From NCBI GenBank assembly GCA_022702705.1, contig CM040430.1:70631982-70695981 (forward strand): DNA of 64,000 nt, read 5' to 3'. The position numbers and the translations under genes are program-made. How positions within the stretch are numbered: the stretch's first letter is position 1; the number at the start of each line of letters is the position of its first letter. The notes beneath the pieces were generated by a model that worked only from the letters and a program-made list of their open reading frames with translations, searched no databases and was not told where the DNA came from. Positions 36,509 to 48,321 of the stretch are shown here, piece by piece. This stretch comes from Papilionanthe hookeriana x Papilionanthe teres. Its lineage: Eukaryota > Streptophyta > Magnoliopsida > Asparagales > Orchidaceae.

Positions 36509-37733
36509 TAAGAAAAGTTTTGTTGAAGTAGATTCAGATTTTGCTGATGACGATGGCCGTGCTGCCCACCATGCTCCGAGCTCCTTGTGGTTGCAGAGGT
36601 TTAGTTTTAGAAGTCATAAATCAGGAGATGAGAGAAGTGTTTGGTTTTAGAGAAAGTCTTAGTTTCCATGTGTCTTTAATATTTTAATTAAAACAGGTCT
36701 TAGAGTTGATTAAACAGAACCGATTAAGATCCCACTGTTCCGTCATCCCGGCACCGTTATTTTCATCGAATTCACTTAGTCCAGATGAATTTGCTAAACT
36801 CAACTAAATGAGTTCCGCACTTTCATTTAGACCGTGGGAAATCCCGTTAGCAACACGTGGGTTACATCATCCGAGGTATTCCCGATCATTCGACGAGACG
36901 TTTTAATTTAGTTGTAGTTGTAGTTTTGTTGTTCTGTTTATGATTAAATTTTGAGTTATCTTATATTTTGAAATGTTGTGGCGGTGAATTTTATCTTGTA
37001 ATGACTTTTAATTTAGTTATGGGTTTCAGTTTTGGTTTCTGTCCTAAAGGTGTAGGTTTTCATGCAACTGTTGTTTATCATGCAAGAAAAGTAAGTGCGA
37101 TGCGATTAAATAAGTTGCAATAAAGTAATTTGCAATTAAAATAAAAGCATACCTGGAGGGTCTTCCCGTCATCCCAAGCTGCACTTAAAATACAATTTAG
37201 AGCATTTAAGCATTTGTAGCAATTTCCTAGGTAAAGCTAAGGGAAGGGTTATGGTTTTCTACCAAAATCCTAATCCTATAGCTAGTCATTCCTATGACGT
37301 CTAGGTCTTCAATTTTGGTTTTAAGGATGATTTTCTTCACCAAAGAACAACTAAGCTCAATTTGTTCTTAAGGGCATTCCATCATATTGAGGAAGTGTTT
37401 AAGACGAATCTTAAACATCTTTTCAATATTTCGGGAATTGTCCTAAGTCCGAATGAATTCTATCAGTGCAGGTGAATTAATCATCCGGGGTGTTTAAGTT
37501 AAATTTTATTTCTTGCTCGATGAATTAGGATGTTTGAATATCCTTATGAATGAAGTGACATTTCATTTGATACTCCATTTAGGAGTTATAATAGTAAAAG
37601 CTCCTAAGGGCAAAACGATATTTAATGATTTGTGATTCAAATTTAAGTTCGAATTAATGATTTAAGTTTGGAATAGTGTTCAAGTTATTTTAGATTTATT
37701 TTTGAATTCTTCATGTCTTAGTGTGATGTCATT

Positions 37734-37905
37734 AATTTAATTTAATTTAATTTAATTTAATTTAGTTTAATTTTATTTAATTCAATTTAATTTAATTTAA
37801 TTTAATTTAATATGATTTAATTTAATTTTAATTTCATTTAATTTTAATTTAATTTAATTTGTTTTAATTTAATTTAATTTAATTTAATTTAATTTAATAT
37901 TTTAT
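37734..37905. repeat. TTTAA-rich pentanucleotide array (left LTR)
   Basis: About 170 bp of (AATTT)n with small interruptions; equivalent at 57910-58084. Confidence 0.9.
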
Positions 37906-40900
37906 TTTAAAGGGATTTACTTTAAATAATTTTAGCTTTAATTTAATTTAATGATTAAATCTTTTAGCATTTTAAACCTTAAACTCGGGATTATCATTTT
38001 AATTAAGGATTAAATATTATTAAGACAATTAATTTAGGGATTCTTAAATTAAAGAACAAACCTCTTCCTAATAACATCCCTATTTTAATAATTCCAATTT
38101 TATTATTCTTCCAAATTAATTAATTATTTTATTAAGGTTTATTTTAATTATTCTTAAAGTGTTTAGTAAGTTTCTAGCCTTTAATTATTTAAATTTCAAT
38201 CATCCAAATCAGATTAAGATCAAATATTTTACTCTTTAATTTTATTAAGCCTAAAATTTTAATTAAGGGTTAAATTTTTTAATTACCATTTTGCCCTTCA
38301 AGCTTAATAATTTCATAACTCACTAAATCGAGCTCAAATGAATTTGAAATTTTTATGTGACCTCATTCATATGTCAATAAAGACATTAGAGGAGAAAATG
38401 TGATTTTTTTTGTATTTAATTTATTTATGTAATTATTTTTGGTGGAAAATAAGGATTTCCAAGGAAAATTTAATAATATGACCAAGGGAAAGTTTCTATC
38501 CTTAAGAAAATTATGGGACATTCCTAATGACCAGAGAACTACTTGGACCAATTTTTGTGATTTTTTTTGAATTATATTTTATTTATTAAAATTATTTTAA
38601 GTTCTGGAGTATTAATTAATTTAAAAATAGAATATAAGTTGGAAAATGAATTTTATAATTTTCAAAATTCTCTCTGATATCAAGGATTCCAGAGAACCAA
38701 ATTTTACAATTTTCTGATTTTTGTTTGATTTATTATAATTATTTTAATGAAAATGCTAGAAAATACATTTTTTTTTTAATTTTAAAATTACCCTAGGGCT
38801 TTAAAATTTAATATCTCATTAAATAGACCTGAGAAAAATATGGGGTTTATTCCTAAGTGATTAAATTTGAAAATATGACATTTTGATGAATTTTATTATT
38901 TTTGTGATTTTTATTAATTTTTAATTATTAAAATATTAAAATAATACTAAAAAATTAACTTTTTTAGAAAATTGAAATTTTAATTTTCTTAAATTCCCCT
39001 GATATCGGAGAGGCTCCAAAACCAATTTGGTGAATTTTTGAAAGGTATTTTGAAAGTTATGAATTTTTAAAGCTTAAATTGGCTAAATGGCTTAATCAAC
39101 CCATTTAATAGGGCTAACTCAAGTCCAATTGACTTCAAACTTTTATGGTGGGTTCCTCTGATCATAAAGGTCAGTGGAGAATTGATTTCAAGTCAATTTG
39201 ATGTATAGTTAGCTCTAATTAATTAGGGGTCTATTTTGGGTGTTTAAGCCAATTAGGGTTATTTTGAGTGAATTAACTCAAGTCCTATTTTTCCTAGGGT
39301 TCTCTCGGTCATAAGGAACATCACCAAATTTTCCTAGAATTTATTTCACAACATGCTAATTTTTGGAATTAAAATACTCAAAACAACGAACATGAATTTG
39401 AAAAATCAGCAACTTCTCATAGGATGGCCTCTCGACCTCGGAAAATTTAGGGAATGTTCCCAAGTTCGCAGGCTTCAAAAGCCCTATGGTGGCATGCCAT
39501 GGTGAATTGTATGAATTCATGGAGAATTAAAACAATGCAGGGAGTAAATAATTAATTAAAAATAAATTACTAAACAAAATTAATTAATTTCTTTTCCACA
39601 ATATTCTCCTCTGTTCACTGAGCAAGAGGGTATTTTTATTTTATTTTTGTAATTTTTCTACACAAAGATATGGATTTTTGAAGTTTAGGGCAATTAAATA
39701 AATCGAAAAATACCAATTTATCTACTTATCCGAGCTCGGCGCCGCGTCAACCTTAGCATCTCCGAAGTGCCGCGTGGCGCGCTCCCATTCGACGCCGCCG
39801 CTCGAGTCGGCCAGCTCGGGTCCCGCCTTCCGCGTATCATCTGCCGATCTGACCTAATCTGAGCCGTATGTCCGCGCGTGTATTAAATGGACGGCATCCA
39901 TTCATCGTCCCCAAGCGTCCTCACCCGTGAGCCGTCTACACAAAATCCCTAATATCTCACTCGATACTCAATGGATTTTTGTGTTCTTATGCTCTATGGA
40001 TTCGTCTTGAAGAGACGAATACATCTATACGGTGATCATGCATTGAAATTAAAGCATTTGAAATGGAGAATCTCCGAAGCTCGGGATGAAGAATTAGCTC
40101 ATACCTTTGCTCGGAGAAGTGTGGCTTCAATCCGAGGGTTGTGTCACCTTCGATTGCGTCCCGAAGAAGCTCCGGATGAAGTCTCCCGGTCCGATGAATT
40201 GCCTAGGTAGGATTTCGACCACGGCCGACCACAAAGCTTGGAGGCCGGAGCAACCGGGTGGCCTCGGAGATGGGGCTTTGGCTGGTGGACACCTTCTCTT
40301 GGTCCGGTGAAGGTGTAGGACCAATCAATTTGAGGATTGATCCACCGTGGAGAAGTGTCCTCGTTTTGGGTGGAATTTCGGCCGAGAAATCGGATTTTGT
40401 CGCTGGGGATTAGGGGCAAATCGACACCTGGGATCAACTCGCTCTAAGGGTGAAGAAGGGTCTGGAACAATTTTGCGTAGTTTCGGCAAGGTTTAGTGCA
40501 ACTCTCTTTTCATGGCCGTGAGGGGGTGGTGTTTAAATAGGAGAGGGTGGAGGGCCTCCTGTGGAGAGTTAGGGCTTTGGATCACCTGCTCCGGCATGGG
40601 AAGAACGGCCACAATGGCCACTCGGGATGGGGCAGCTCAGCGAGGTGAGAATTCCAAAGTTGGCTCACATGCGAGCTCTCGGCCATGGTGTTTTCCGGCG
40701 ATCGGGGTGGCCGGCCGGCAGGCAAGGGTCACCCTCGTGGTCGGTGGGTCGTGGCCGGGTGTTTGTGCAAGCAATCGGCAATGGCCAAGTGTAAAAGGCT
40801 TGGATTAGAATGGAATGGGAGAGGGCTCATTTTGGCTCAAATTGGTCAACCCCTCCATTTGGGCTAGGTGCACCACCCAAGGCTTTGTTTAGGCTGAATA

Positions 40901-42740
40901 GAAAGTGATTTAGGTCAGCTTAATCAGTGGGGAATGGTCACCATCCAAGTACAATTAAGCTTAAGCAAGATTTAGTGGAATCATGGGAGTGGTTAATCAC
41001 CTTTAGGAATTAAGGAAAGAGTCTCCTCCTTTTGCCCAAAATGGCATGGTGACATGTAAAGAGGCTCTCATGGCTTTCATGTGGCTCATGCATGGCTTCA
41101 TGGCTCACCTTTGGCTTAGGAAAAGTCAAGTCAATTTCATGGAAATGGATTTAAGAAAAATTTTGGTATTTAGGGGTGATTTGGCATGAGGCTTGATTTG
41201 GAATTATTTGATGATGGGATTATAACTTAGGGAATGGCTTTGATTAAATGGATGGCAAATGGAAATGTCATGTGGGCTTTAGGGCCAATTTTGGGCTTTT
41301 GTATTCTGGTGGAAATGGGCTTTTAGGAAGGTTTAGTGAAGTGGGCTTTTGGATTTTAAAATGGATTTTAGGATGGAATTTTAGTAAAGGCTTGAGCCAA
41401 ATAATTGTTGGGTTTAGCTCATGGATGTGTCATGAGTGACTTGGAGCAAATTGGGAGTGATTTGGGTTTGAATTGGGTTGAATTTGGGCTTCTTTCGGTG
41501 AATGAGCCAATATAGGTCAAATTGGGCTAACTTGGGCCAATGTTGGGCTAGGGTTGAAATTGATGTAAAATTAATGTTGGGAAATGTTTTTGGGAGTGTT
41601 TCAAAGAGGTTTTGACTTTGGTTGGGCTTTGATTTTGGGGTTTGGGCTTATTTGGGTTAGGTTTGGGTTTAGGTCAAAATTGGGCTTTAAGGCCAAAAGT
41701 GAAATGGATCCCAATGCTAATCAAATTGGACTTGGATTTGGTCTAGATTGGTGTTGGGGATGTTGAATTGAAGTTTAGAATTGAATTGGACCAGAATTTG
41801 GGTCAATTGGGTAGGTTTGGTTTGACATTGGGTTCACTTTGGGTTAAAATGGGTCAAATTGGGGGTTTTGATAACGGTGGGGTAAATTGACAAAATTGGG
41901 CCATGGTGTAGTTGAACAAAATGAAATTGGGAATATTTAGGATTTTTTGGAATTTTCTGGGAATTTTCTGAATTTTTGGATTTTTTGGCTAAGAGGGGCA
42001 TTTTGGGTATTTGGAGGGTATTGGGGGTATTTTTGGAATTTTTGGTATTTTTGGGTATGGATGATCAATTTGATTGGTGAGGAAATATTTAGGATTGGTC
42101 TTGAGGATTTTTGGGTGATTTAGGTGATTTTAGAAAATTTGGGTAATTTCAAGGGTTTTGGGTAGGCAAAGTGGTGTAGGGTCCCGGGGTCAAAAATTGA
42201 AAATTTGGAAAATTGAAGATTGGGTGAATGTAAGTGGAATGAAATCATTTTTGTTGAGCCATGAAGCCACATTAAGCCCACATGAGCCATGAAGGGACTC
42301 ATTTGAGGCATACACTATGTTGTTCCTAACCCTCTTAGCCAAGGGCTTAGGGGTTAAGGACCATCCATGTGAATGACCTTCATGAGTCAGGAGGTCAAGT
42401 TGGGTAGGGGTGTGGTTTTAAGAGGTGTGTGAAAGTGTAGTGCACAGGTGTAGTGTGTGTGCAAGTCAACCCTTCACCAGACCGAGCCACCTGAGGCGGT
42501 CCTAAGGCCAAAGAGTCCTATAGAACTCATCCTTTAAACTTCCACATTCGATCCCAACCCTCGAGGTGATTAGGGGTTTACAATCAAGTTTGTGGAGTTT
42601 GCAGGGAGTTAAGAAGTGGTTTGAATTTCTAAGTGGTGGGTCCCAATTCTAATCCTCTAAGATAGTCAAAGGAAAAGCCTAAGGCTAGATCCTAAGTACT
42701 AAAGAGAAAAGAGAAGACCTCATCAAAAATGAGGTCAACA

Positions 42741-42755
42741 AATGGACCCCCAATA
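42741..42755 (-). other. Polypurine tract of B3
   Basis: Minus strand TATTGGGGGTCCATT ends exactly at the LTR start TGTTGACC. Same tract in B1 and B2. Confidence 0.8.
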
Positions 42756-43104
42756 GGTGTGGTGTGCTAACCAAGCACACCGCGCGTATTGGCGTTGACC
42801 GAAAAGATCAACAAAACCAACACAGATGTCCAAGTGACAAACTTAAGACGAAGTAGAAGAATTTCCGCTGGGGAGTGTCAAGTATATCTCTGAGACTGGA
42901 GATTCCTGAACTCTCGCTGGGGAAAGGAAAAGGAGGTGAGTCCCAAATCACATGATCTAGGGGAATTTTGATTTAGATTTTTGTTTTGTTTTAGTTTAAG
43001 TTTTGATGTGTAAGTTCAGATTTTGAGTTTTCATTTAGATTGAAGTTTTGTAAAGATTAACTTTGAAGGGATTTGATTTGAAAAAATTGAAATTTTGTGG
43101 TTTT

Positions 43105-44245
43105 AGATGTAACATCCTCAACCTCAAAAGAAAATTGAACTGATTAGATTGAATTATTACAATGAGGAGAGATCTCAGAGCAATGCGGTATTGGATGTAA
43201 AATTCTTAACCTCAAGGGTTTGATTTGGTGTGCTTCATTGCAATAGGGAGAGAATCTAAAGCAATGCGGTATTGGATGTAAAATCCTCAACCTCAAAAAG
43301 TTTGATTTTGATGTATTTCAGTGCAATAGGGAAAGAATCCTAAAGCAGTGCAGTCTCGGATGTAAAATCCTCAACTTCAAGAATTTGATTTTGATGTATT
43401 TCAAAGTGCAATAGGGAAAGAATCCTAAAGCAAGTGCGGTATCGGATGTAAAATCCTCAACCTCAAGAATTTGATTTTGATGTATTTCAGAGGCGATAGG
43501 GAAAGAATCCTAAAGCAAGTGCGGTATCGGATGTAAAATCCTCAACCTCAAGAATTTGATTTTGATGTATTTCAAAGCAATAGGGAAAGAATCCTAAAGC
43601 GATGCGGTATCGGATGTAAAATCCTCAACCTCAAGAATTTGATTTTGATGTATTTCAAAGGCAATATGGAAAGAATCCTAAAGCAAATGCGGTATCGGAT
43701 GTAAAATCCTCAACCTCAAGAATTTGATTTTGATGTATTTCAGTGCAATAGGGAAAGAATCCTAAAGCAATGCGGTATCGGATGTAAAATCCTCAACCTC
43801 AAGAATTTGATTTTGATGTATTTCAGTGCAATAGGGAAAGAATCCTAAAGCAAAGGCGGTATCGGATGTAAAATCCTCAACCTCAAGAATTTGATTTTGA
43901 TGTATTTCAAGGTCAATAGGGAAAGAATCCTAAAGCAATGCGGTATCGGATGTAAAATCCTCAACCTCAAGGATTTGATTTTGATGTATTTCAAAGGCAA
44001 TAGGGAAAGAATCCTAAAGCAATGCGGTATCGGATGTAAAATCCTCAACCTCAAGAATTTGATTTTGATGTATTTCAGTGCAATAGGGAAAGAATCCTAA
44101 AGCAGTGCGGTATCGGATGTAAAATCCTCAACCTCAAGAATTTGATTTTTGATGTATTTTAGTGCAATAGGGAAAGAATCTTAAAGCAGTGCGGTATCGG
44201 ATGTAAAATCCTCAACCTCAAGAATTTGATTTTGATGTATTTTGA
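43105..44245. repeat. About 84-bp minisatellite, ~14 copies
   Basis: Each unit carries GGATGTAAAATCCTCAACCT, TTTGATTTTGATGTATTTCA and GGGAAAGAATCCTAAAGC. The first units are more diverged, the middle ones nearly identical. The unit is unrelated to the B2 arrays at the same position. Confidence 0.95.
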
Positions 44246-44519
44246 TTTTGCAAGGATTTGTAGTGGCGATTTGAAGAGTGTGGAATTTTGGTGTTTCGGG
44301 AATTTCATGAAGGTTGTAGAAGACTTTCATGGAAGGAAATAGATTAGGAGGGAATATGTAGATGTTGCGTATCCCATTCAGAAGAGTTGATTGAAGGTTG
44401 CTCGGTTTAGATTGGATGTGATTCCTTGCCCTCGGATTCGATCCGTGTCAATGGAATCAACCGCTTCCATCCCGTACAAGGGAGAGAGCGAACAGATTGG
44501 ATTTCGCATTTGGAAGGAT

Positions 44520-44740
44520 AAGTTCGAATTTGATTGAGGTTTAATGTGAGATCCGGAAAGATCGAATTTGAAATTTGATCGAGATTTGATTTGAAATTTG
44601 GAAAGATTGAATTTGAAATTTGATTGAGATTCCATTTGAAATTTGGAAAGATTGAATTTGAAATTTGATTGAGATTTGATTTGTGATCTGGAAAGATTGA
44701 ATTTGAAATTTGATTGAGATTCAATTTGAAATTTATGTTC
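44520..44740. repeat. About 48-bp short tandem repeat
   Basis: Four to five copies of GGAAAGATTGAATTTGAAAT followed by TTGATTGAGATT-type sequence. Confidence 0.8.
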
Positions 44741-45178
44741 ATTTTGTTTGTCTTTTAACGATTCAAATTTTATTTTATCGTGAATTTGGAGTTTATCATT
44801 TTTTTAGATTTTTAAGGAAAGTTTTCTTTTATTCTTTTGGTTTCTTTTCTCGTTCTTTGTTCGAAGCTCATTTAACTTTTAATGGCGTTTCCCGATCAAT
44901 TTACACAAAAGAGGTGAAGGCCAAAATTGTGACATGGTCACTTTCATTCCAATCATGCTGAAGATACATCGTACAACTCGATATGGAATACATCTCATAC
45001 AATCCATATAGACTCAAAACGGACTATGTATGATCTTTGTCGATCCATCCAAAAGGGTATCTGTCAAAAATCCATGTCTGAATAGTGAGGTACATGGTCA
45101 ACAACATCACCTTCCAAGTCATCCTCGGCAAGGATGCCGTATGGATGTACGTTGGAGGTGTGATATTTTCCATGTAGC

Positions 45179-46658
45179 TCACGGCTCGTAAGGCCGGAGG
45201 CTCTCTAACTCGGGTCCGGCCGGAAGTGGTAAGGTGCTTTACCGTCGTCCATCCTTCCGAATGTAACCGAGATCCGCTTCACCGGTACTCCCGGTATGCA
45301 ATGCTTAGCGACATCTCGCTCCGTTGCCCTTCGCATCATGACGGAACCTACCGGTAATGGTATCTTTACCGGCCCTCGGAACTCACCCGGGCCTCGCTAT
45401 CCGGAGGTCGGATCCGAACATGATATTACACTCGTTCGTAAAAGAAACCGTGCGTAATGGTCTGACAAAGTCGTGGTGATCTATGTGCGGGGGAATGCAG
45501 TCACCCTTCTTGTAAATGTTGATGATGCAACTGTTGGGTATGCAATCTGCTGGTAATACCCCCCATGTTATCATTCTTTTTACCATCCTTTTAATGATTA
45601 ATGGCATTGGATCCACCTGACCATGACGGAGTATCCCCGGTGGGTTTCCCTTCCCGTCTTCTCGCGAAGTTATAGCAAGCATCCACATTGTATTGTAATT
45701 CTCCCCTTCCCTGGCATCCATCTCCGGGGTTCTGAGTAAGTATTTTCTCTTAAGCGACCTGCTCGGCCCATCTTTTTCAAATCCCGGATGCAGTCCACGA
45801 TTTGTTATTGTTCATATTTTGAGAACACGTCTGTATGTAGCTCGAGGCCTTCAAGTATATTGATCCTCCTGCCTCTGATTTTCTCAAAATATTCAAAAGT
45901 TTTCTTCTGGACATTCTGTATCCTTTCTAGCTCGTATTCTGGGATAATTTGTAAATGGCGAGGCCTGGTGACGTACTGTGGGATATATGGCTCAATCCCT
46001 TCACGTTCTCCTGCATACCTCGACTCCTCGGGAATGATATCCGTCGGGACATTCTCCGGGGTTGCTTCTGCAACGAGGTCATGCATTACCGGTGGCTTCA
46101 TCTGATGGCGTAGTAGCCTTCTTTCTTCTGTTCTTCTTGAGATTTCTCTGGTTTCTTCTGTCATCCTGGGAGTTGGTCTCCTTTCTTCAGGTTCCTGGCG
46201 AACCGGTATCTTTGAAGTATATGTACTGGCAGTAGCAACTTCCTCGTCGCGCTGGTCCGTCGCTAATTTAGTTAGCATCTTGCGGATACGACGATTTTTG
46301 TTTCTTCGTTGAGTTGCTGTGAGAGTAGCTCTTCGTACTTCCTGAGTTTCTGTGGGTGCGGCGCTGACAAGCCTGCCCTTTGCTGTAGCGACTACAGATT
46401 TGATTTTCTTGTATTCTTCTGTGTTTGTTTTTCTTTTCTTATCGTCGGATTGGTGGCTCGGGCCACCCACTTTCATTACTCGTCTCGATCGGCGTTCCTC
46501 TCCGTCAATCGGGACCCGGCCACTTTCCTCGTATTGCAGGACTCGCTCGGTACGAAGTCTGAGTCAATCTCGATTATCGCTCCATCTTTCACCCTCTTTT
46601 CGTCGAGTGCAAGGCTTACGCCATTTCTAAAGTTTAGGACCAACCTCCCGTTCGACAT
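45179..46658 (-). CDS. ORF3 of B3: AlkB (ALKBH9/10-like) dioxygenase domain protein
   Basis: About 493 codons from ATG 46658 to TGA 45179-45181, the same extent as in B2. The N-terminal module is MSNGRLVLNFRNGVSLAL, followed by basic RRNKNRRIRKML and a charged linker. The AlkB domain starts near INILEGLELHTDVFS (about 45850). It keeps GKGRITIQ, GNPPGIL, NIYKKGDCIPPHIDHHDF (His at 45485-45487, Asp two codons on), AKHCIPG and RISVTF. The position after RISVTF, often a second Arg in AlkB proteins, is Gly. Plant ALKBH9/10 proteins demethylate m6A in RNA using iron, oxygen and 2-oxoglutarate. The frame is broken by one stop (TAA 45805-45807) and several one-base indels (46545-46556, about 45690, 45677, 45395, 45317, 45208). 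Nearly all indels sit at CG-altered CAG/CTG words and may be artefacts. The gene lies after integrase, the usual env position. Confidence 0.85.
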
Positions 46659-46954
46659 TTCCCTGCGAAAAGACAAGGAAAAGGATCAGGGGCTGTACTA
46701 AGAACAAGAACATTAAGAAAATGTTTATTAAAGACAAAAAATTTTTATTACTTTTGTATTTCCAATTCAACAGGAATGAAATGGGATAAGATTAGGAAAG
46801 AGATTTTGATTTGGAAGAGAGAAAACAAAGAAACTTTATTATCATGATTTTATTTATTTTAGCACATTTTTTTTTATTTTTTGGGTTCGGACCCAGTCAT
46901 AAATAATTACTTCACCCGTGCTTCTAGGGATGAAAAATTCATTCCTTCGAAACA
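46659..46954 (-). other. Spacer between B3 integrase and ORF3 with splice-acceptor-like site
   Basis: No gene. The minus strand reads CCTTTTCCTTGTCTTTTCGC then AGGG before the ORF3 ATG: a long pyrimidine tract and an AG acceptor at 46663-46664. The same arrangement occurs in B2. Confidence 0.6.
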
Positions 46955-48110
46955 TCAGGTAGCGTAATACTTCTTCAAGTATCGTCCATTGATCGGAAGC
47001 ATATGTCGTTCTCCTTGGCAGTTCACTAGCTGGTAGGAGCCTCCTGAGTAGACTGCCTCAACTACAAACGGCCCTTCCCAAGTGGGTTCAAATTTTCCTC
47101 CTATCTTGCGGTGTGCAAGGATAGGTCTCTTGAGAACGAGAACTAAATCACCAACTTTGAAGGTTCTTGGGCGGACCAGTCTGTCATGGGCTTGAACCAT
47201 CTTAGCTTGGTATAGTTCTAAATTTTGCTGCGCCGCAAGTCTTTTCCCTTCCAGGCTTTCCAATTCTTCTAGTCGCAATTTGGCATTCTCTTCTGTCGTG
47301 ATCTTGTTTGCAACTGCAATCCTGAGTGAAGGAAGCTGGACCTCTAAAGGTAACACTGCCTCGGACCCATACACTAGAGCATAAGGTGTAGCTTGAGTAG
47401 GAGTTCTGAAGGTTGTCCGGTAGGCCCATAAAGCTTCTAACAACTTCTCGTGCCAATTTCTCTTATTGTCGTCTAAAGTCTTCTTTAAAATTTGAACGAG
47501 AGTTTTATTAAAAGCCTCGAGCAAGGCCGTTTGCTCTTGGGTAGTAAATTGTTGAATATCGCCGCCGATTCCGTGTCTCTTGACAAAATTGTTGATTTGC
47601 GTGCTTCGAATGCCGACCCATTATCCGAGATGATCTCGCGCGGCACCCCGAAGCGGTAGACAACTTGGTTCTTAAAAACCGTAGCACGTGGTGTGCTTTC
47701 ACTTCTCCGAGTGGAACCTGCTCGCCCACTTGGAAAAGTAATCTGTAGCCGCAAGAATGAAGCGATGTCCTTTTGACGACGGTGGTTCTATTGGACCCAC
47801 TATATCCGTGCCCCAACATTCAAATGGCCACGACGCAATTGTCGGATGTAGCACATTTGGAGGTTGGTGTAGAACCACTCCGTGCACTTGGCACCGGTGA
47901 CGGCTCTTGGCGATTTTCATGCAGTCGGTCATCATCGAGGGCCGTAGTACCCTAGTCTTTTAATTTTCATTTTCATCTTTGGACCCGACTGGTGAGCGCC
48001 ACAGAGTCCTGAATGTATCTCTTTAACAATTTCACGGGCCTCGGACCCGCTTAGGCACCTTAGCCACATTTGATCAAAAGACCTTCTGTATAATGTATTG
48101 TTTATTAATG
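46955..48110 (-). CDS. B3 integrase
   Basis: Last domain of the pol polyprotein. The zinc region is around 47890-48110 (frame broken). At 47699-47935 the core begins with WGTDIVGPIEPPSSKGHRF (first catalytic Asp). 47485-47754 covers ISDNGSAF (second Asp). 46955-47524 contains EAFNKTLVQILKKTLDDN (catalytic Glu), WAYRTTFRTPTQATPYALVY and a C-terminal basic domain with FKVGDLVLVLKR and KFEPTWEGPFVV. The long C-terminal frame is intact; upstream parts lie in alternating frames. It integrates the cDNA; the 5-bp duplications here fit Ty3/gypsy integrases. Confidence 0.9.
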
Positions 48111-48321
48111 CGTAGGACAGAGTTCTTTTCTTGATCCGATGGGCTAACGACCTATCATCCGGTAGTTTTCCCGTTTGCGGTGTAATCTATTAATGGTCGT
48201 CGCCAATCTTCTCGTGTTTTCCGTCACCGCTCGCAATTGATCCTTTTTCCTTTTCTGATTTGTATATTGTGTCTACGTCGAGCTGTGATAGGACCTGACG
48301 TCCGTGAACTGACACTTCCAC

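Larger units (their letters stand above)
35604..42740 (-). repeat. 3' LTR of B3 (left copy, 7137 bp)
   Basis: Plus strand starts TGTCGGCGTATTTTTTAGG and ends ATGAGGTCAACA. It has the same layout as the right LTR: core block near 35930-36008, an ~85-bp tandem duplication 36321-36508, TTTAA-rich array 37734-37905, CpG-rich block 39720-40800, and a G/T-rich outer third. No gene; overlapping frames at 39971-40867 on both strands come from GC-rich composition. It differs from the right copy largely by CG-containing words at CAG/CTG positions. Confidence 0.95.
42741..45178 (-). other. B3 3' UTR
   Basis: Lies between ORF3 stop and polypurine tract. Holds the ~84-bp minisatellite (43105-44245), a ~48-bp repeat (44520-44740), and stretches conserved with B2 at 42741-43000 and 44850-45178. 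No supported gene; frames at 43845-44100 and 44378-44742 are translations of the repeats. Confidence 0.8.

Noticed and set aside
39971..40867. Several overlapping 60-98 codon frames on both strands, also at 60125-60974, as genes
   Set aside because: They lie in a CpG-rich LTR block, overlap on both strands, show no domain, and are not kept in the B2 LTR (25081-25654).
43845..44100. Repetitive 69-codon frames in the minisatellite as a repeat protein
   Set aside because: They are translations of the 84-bp noncoding repeat, readable on both strands only because the unit lacks stops by chance.
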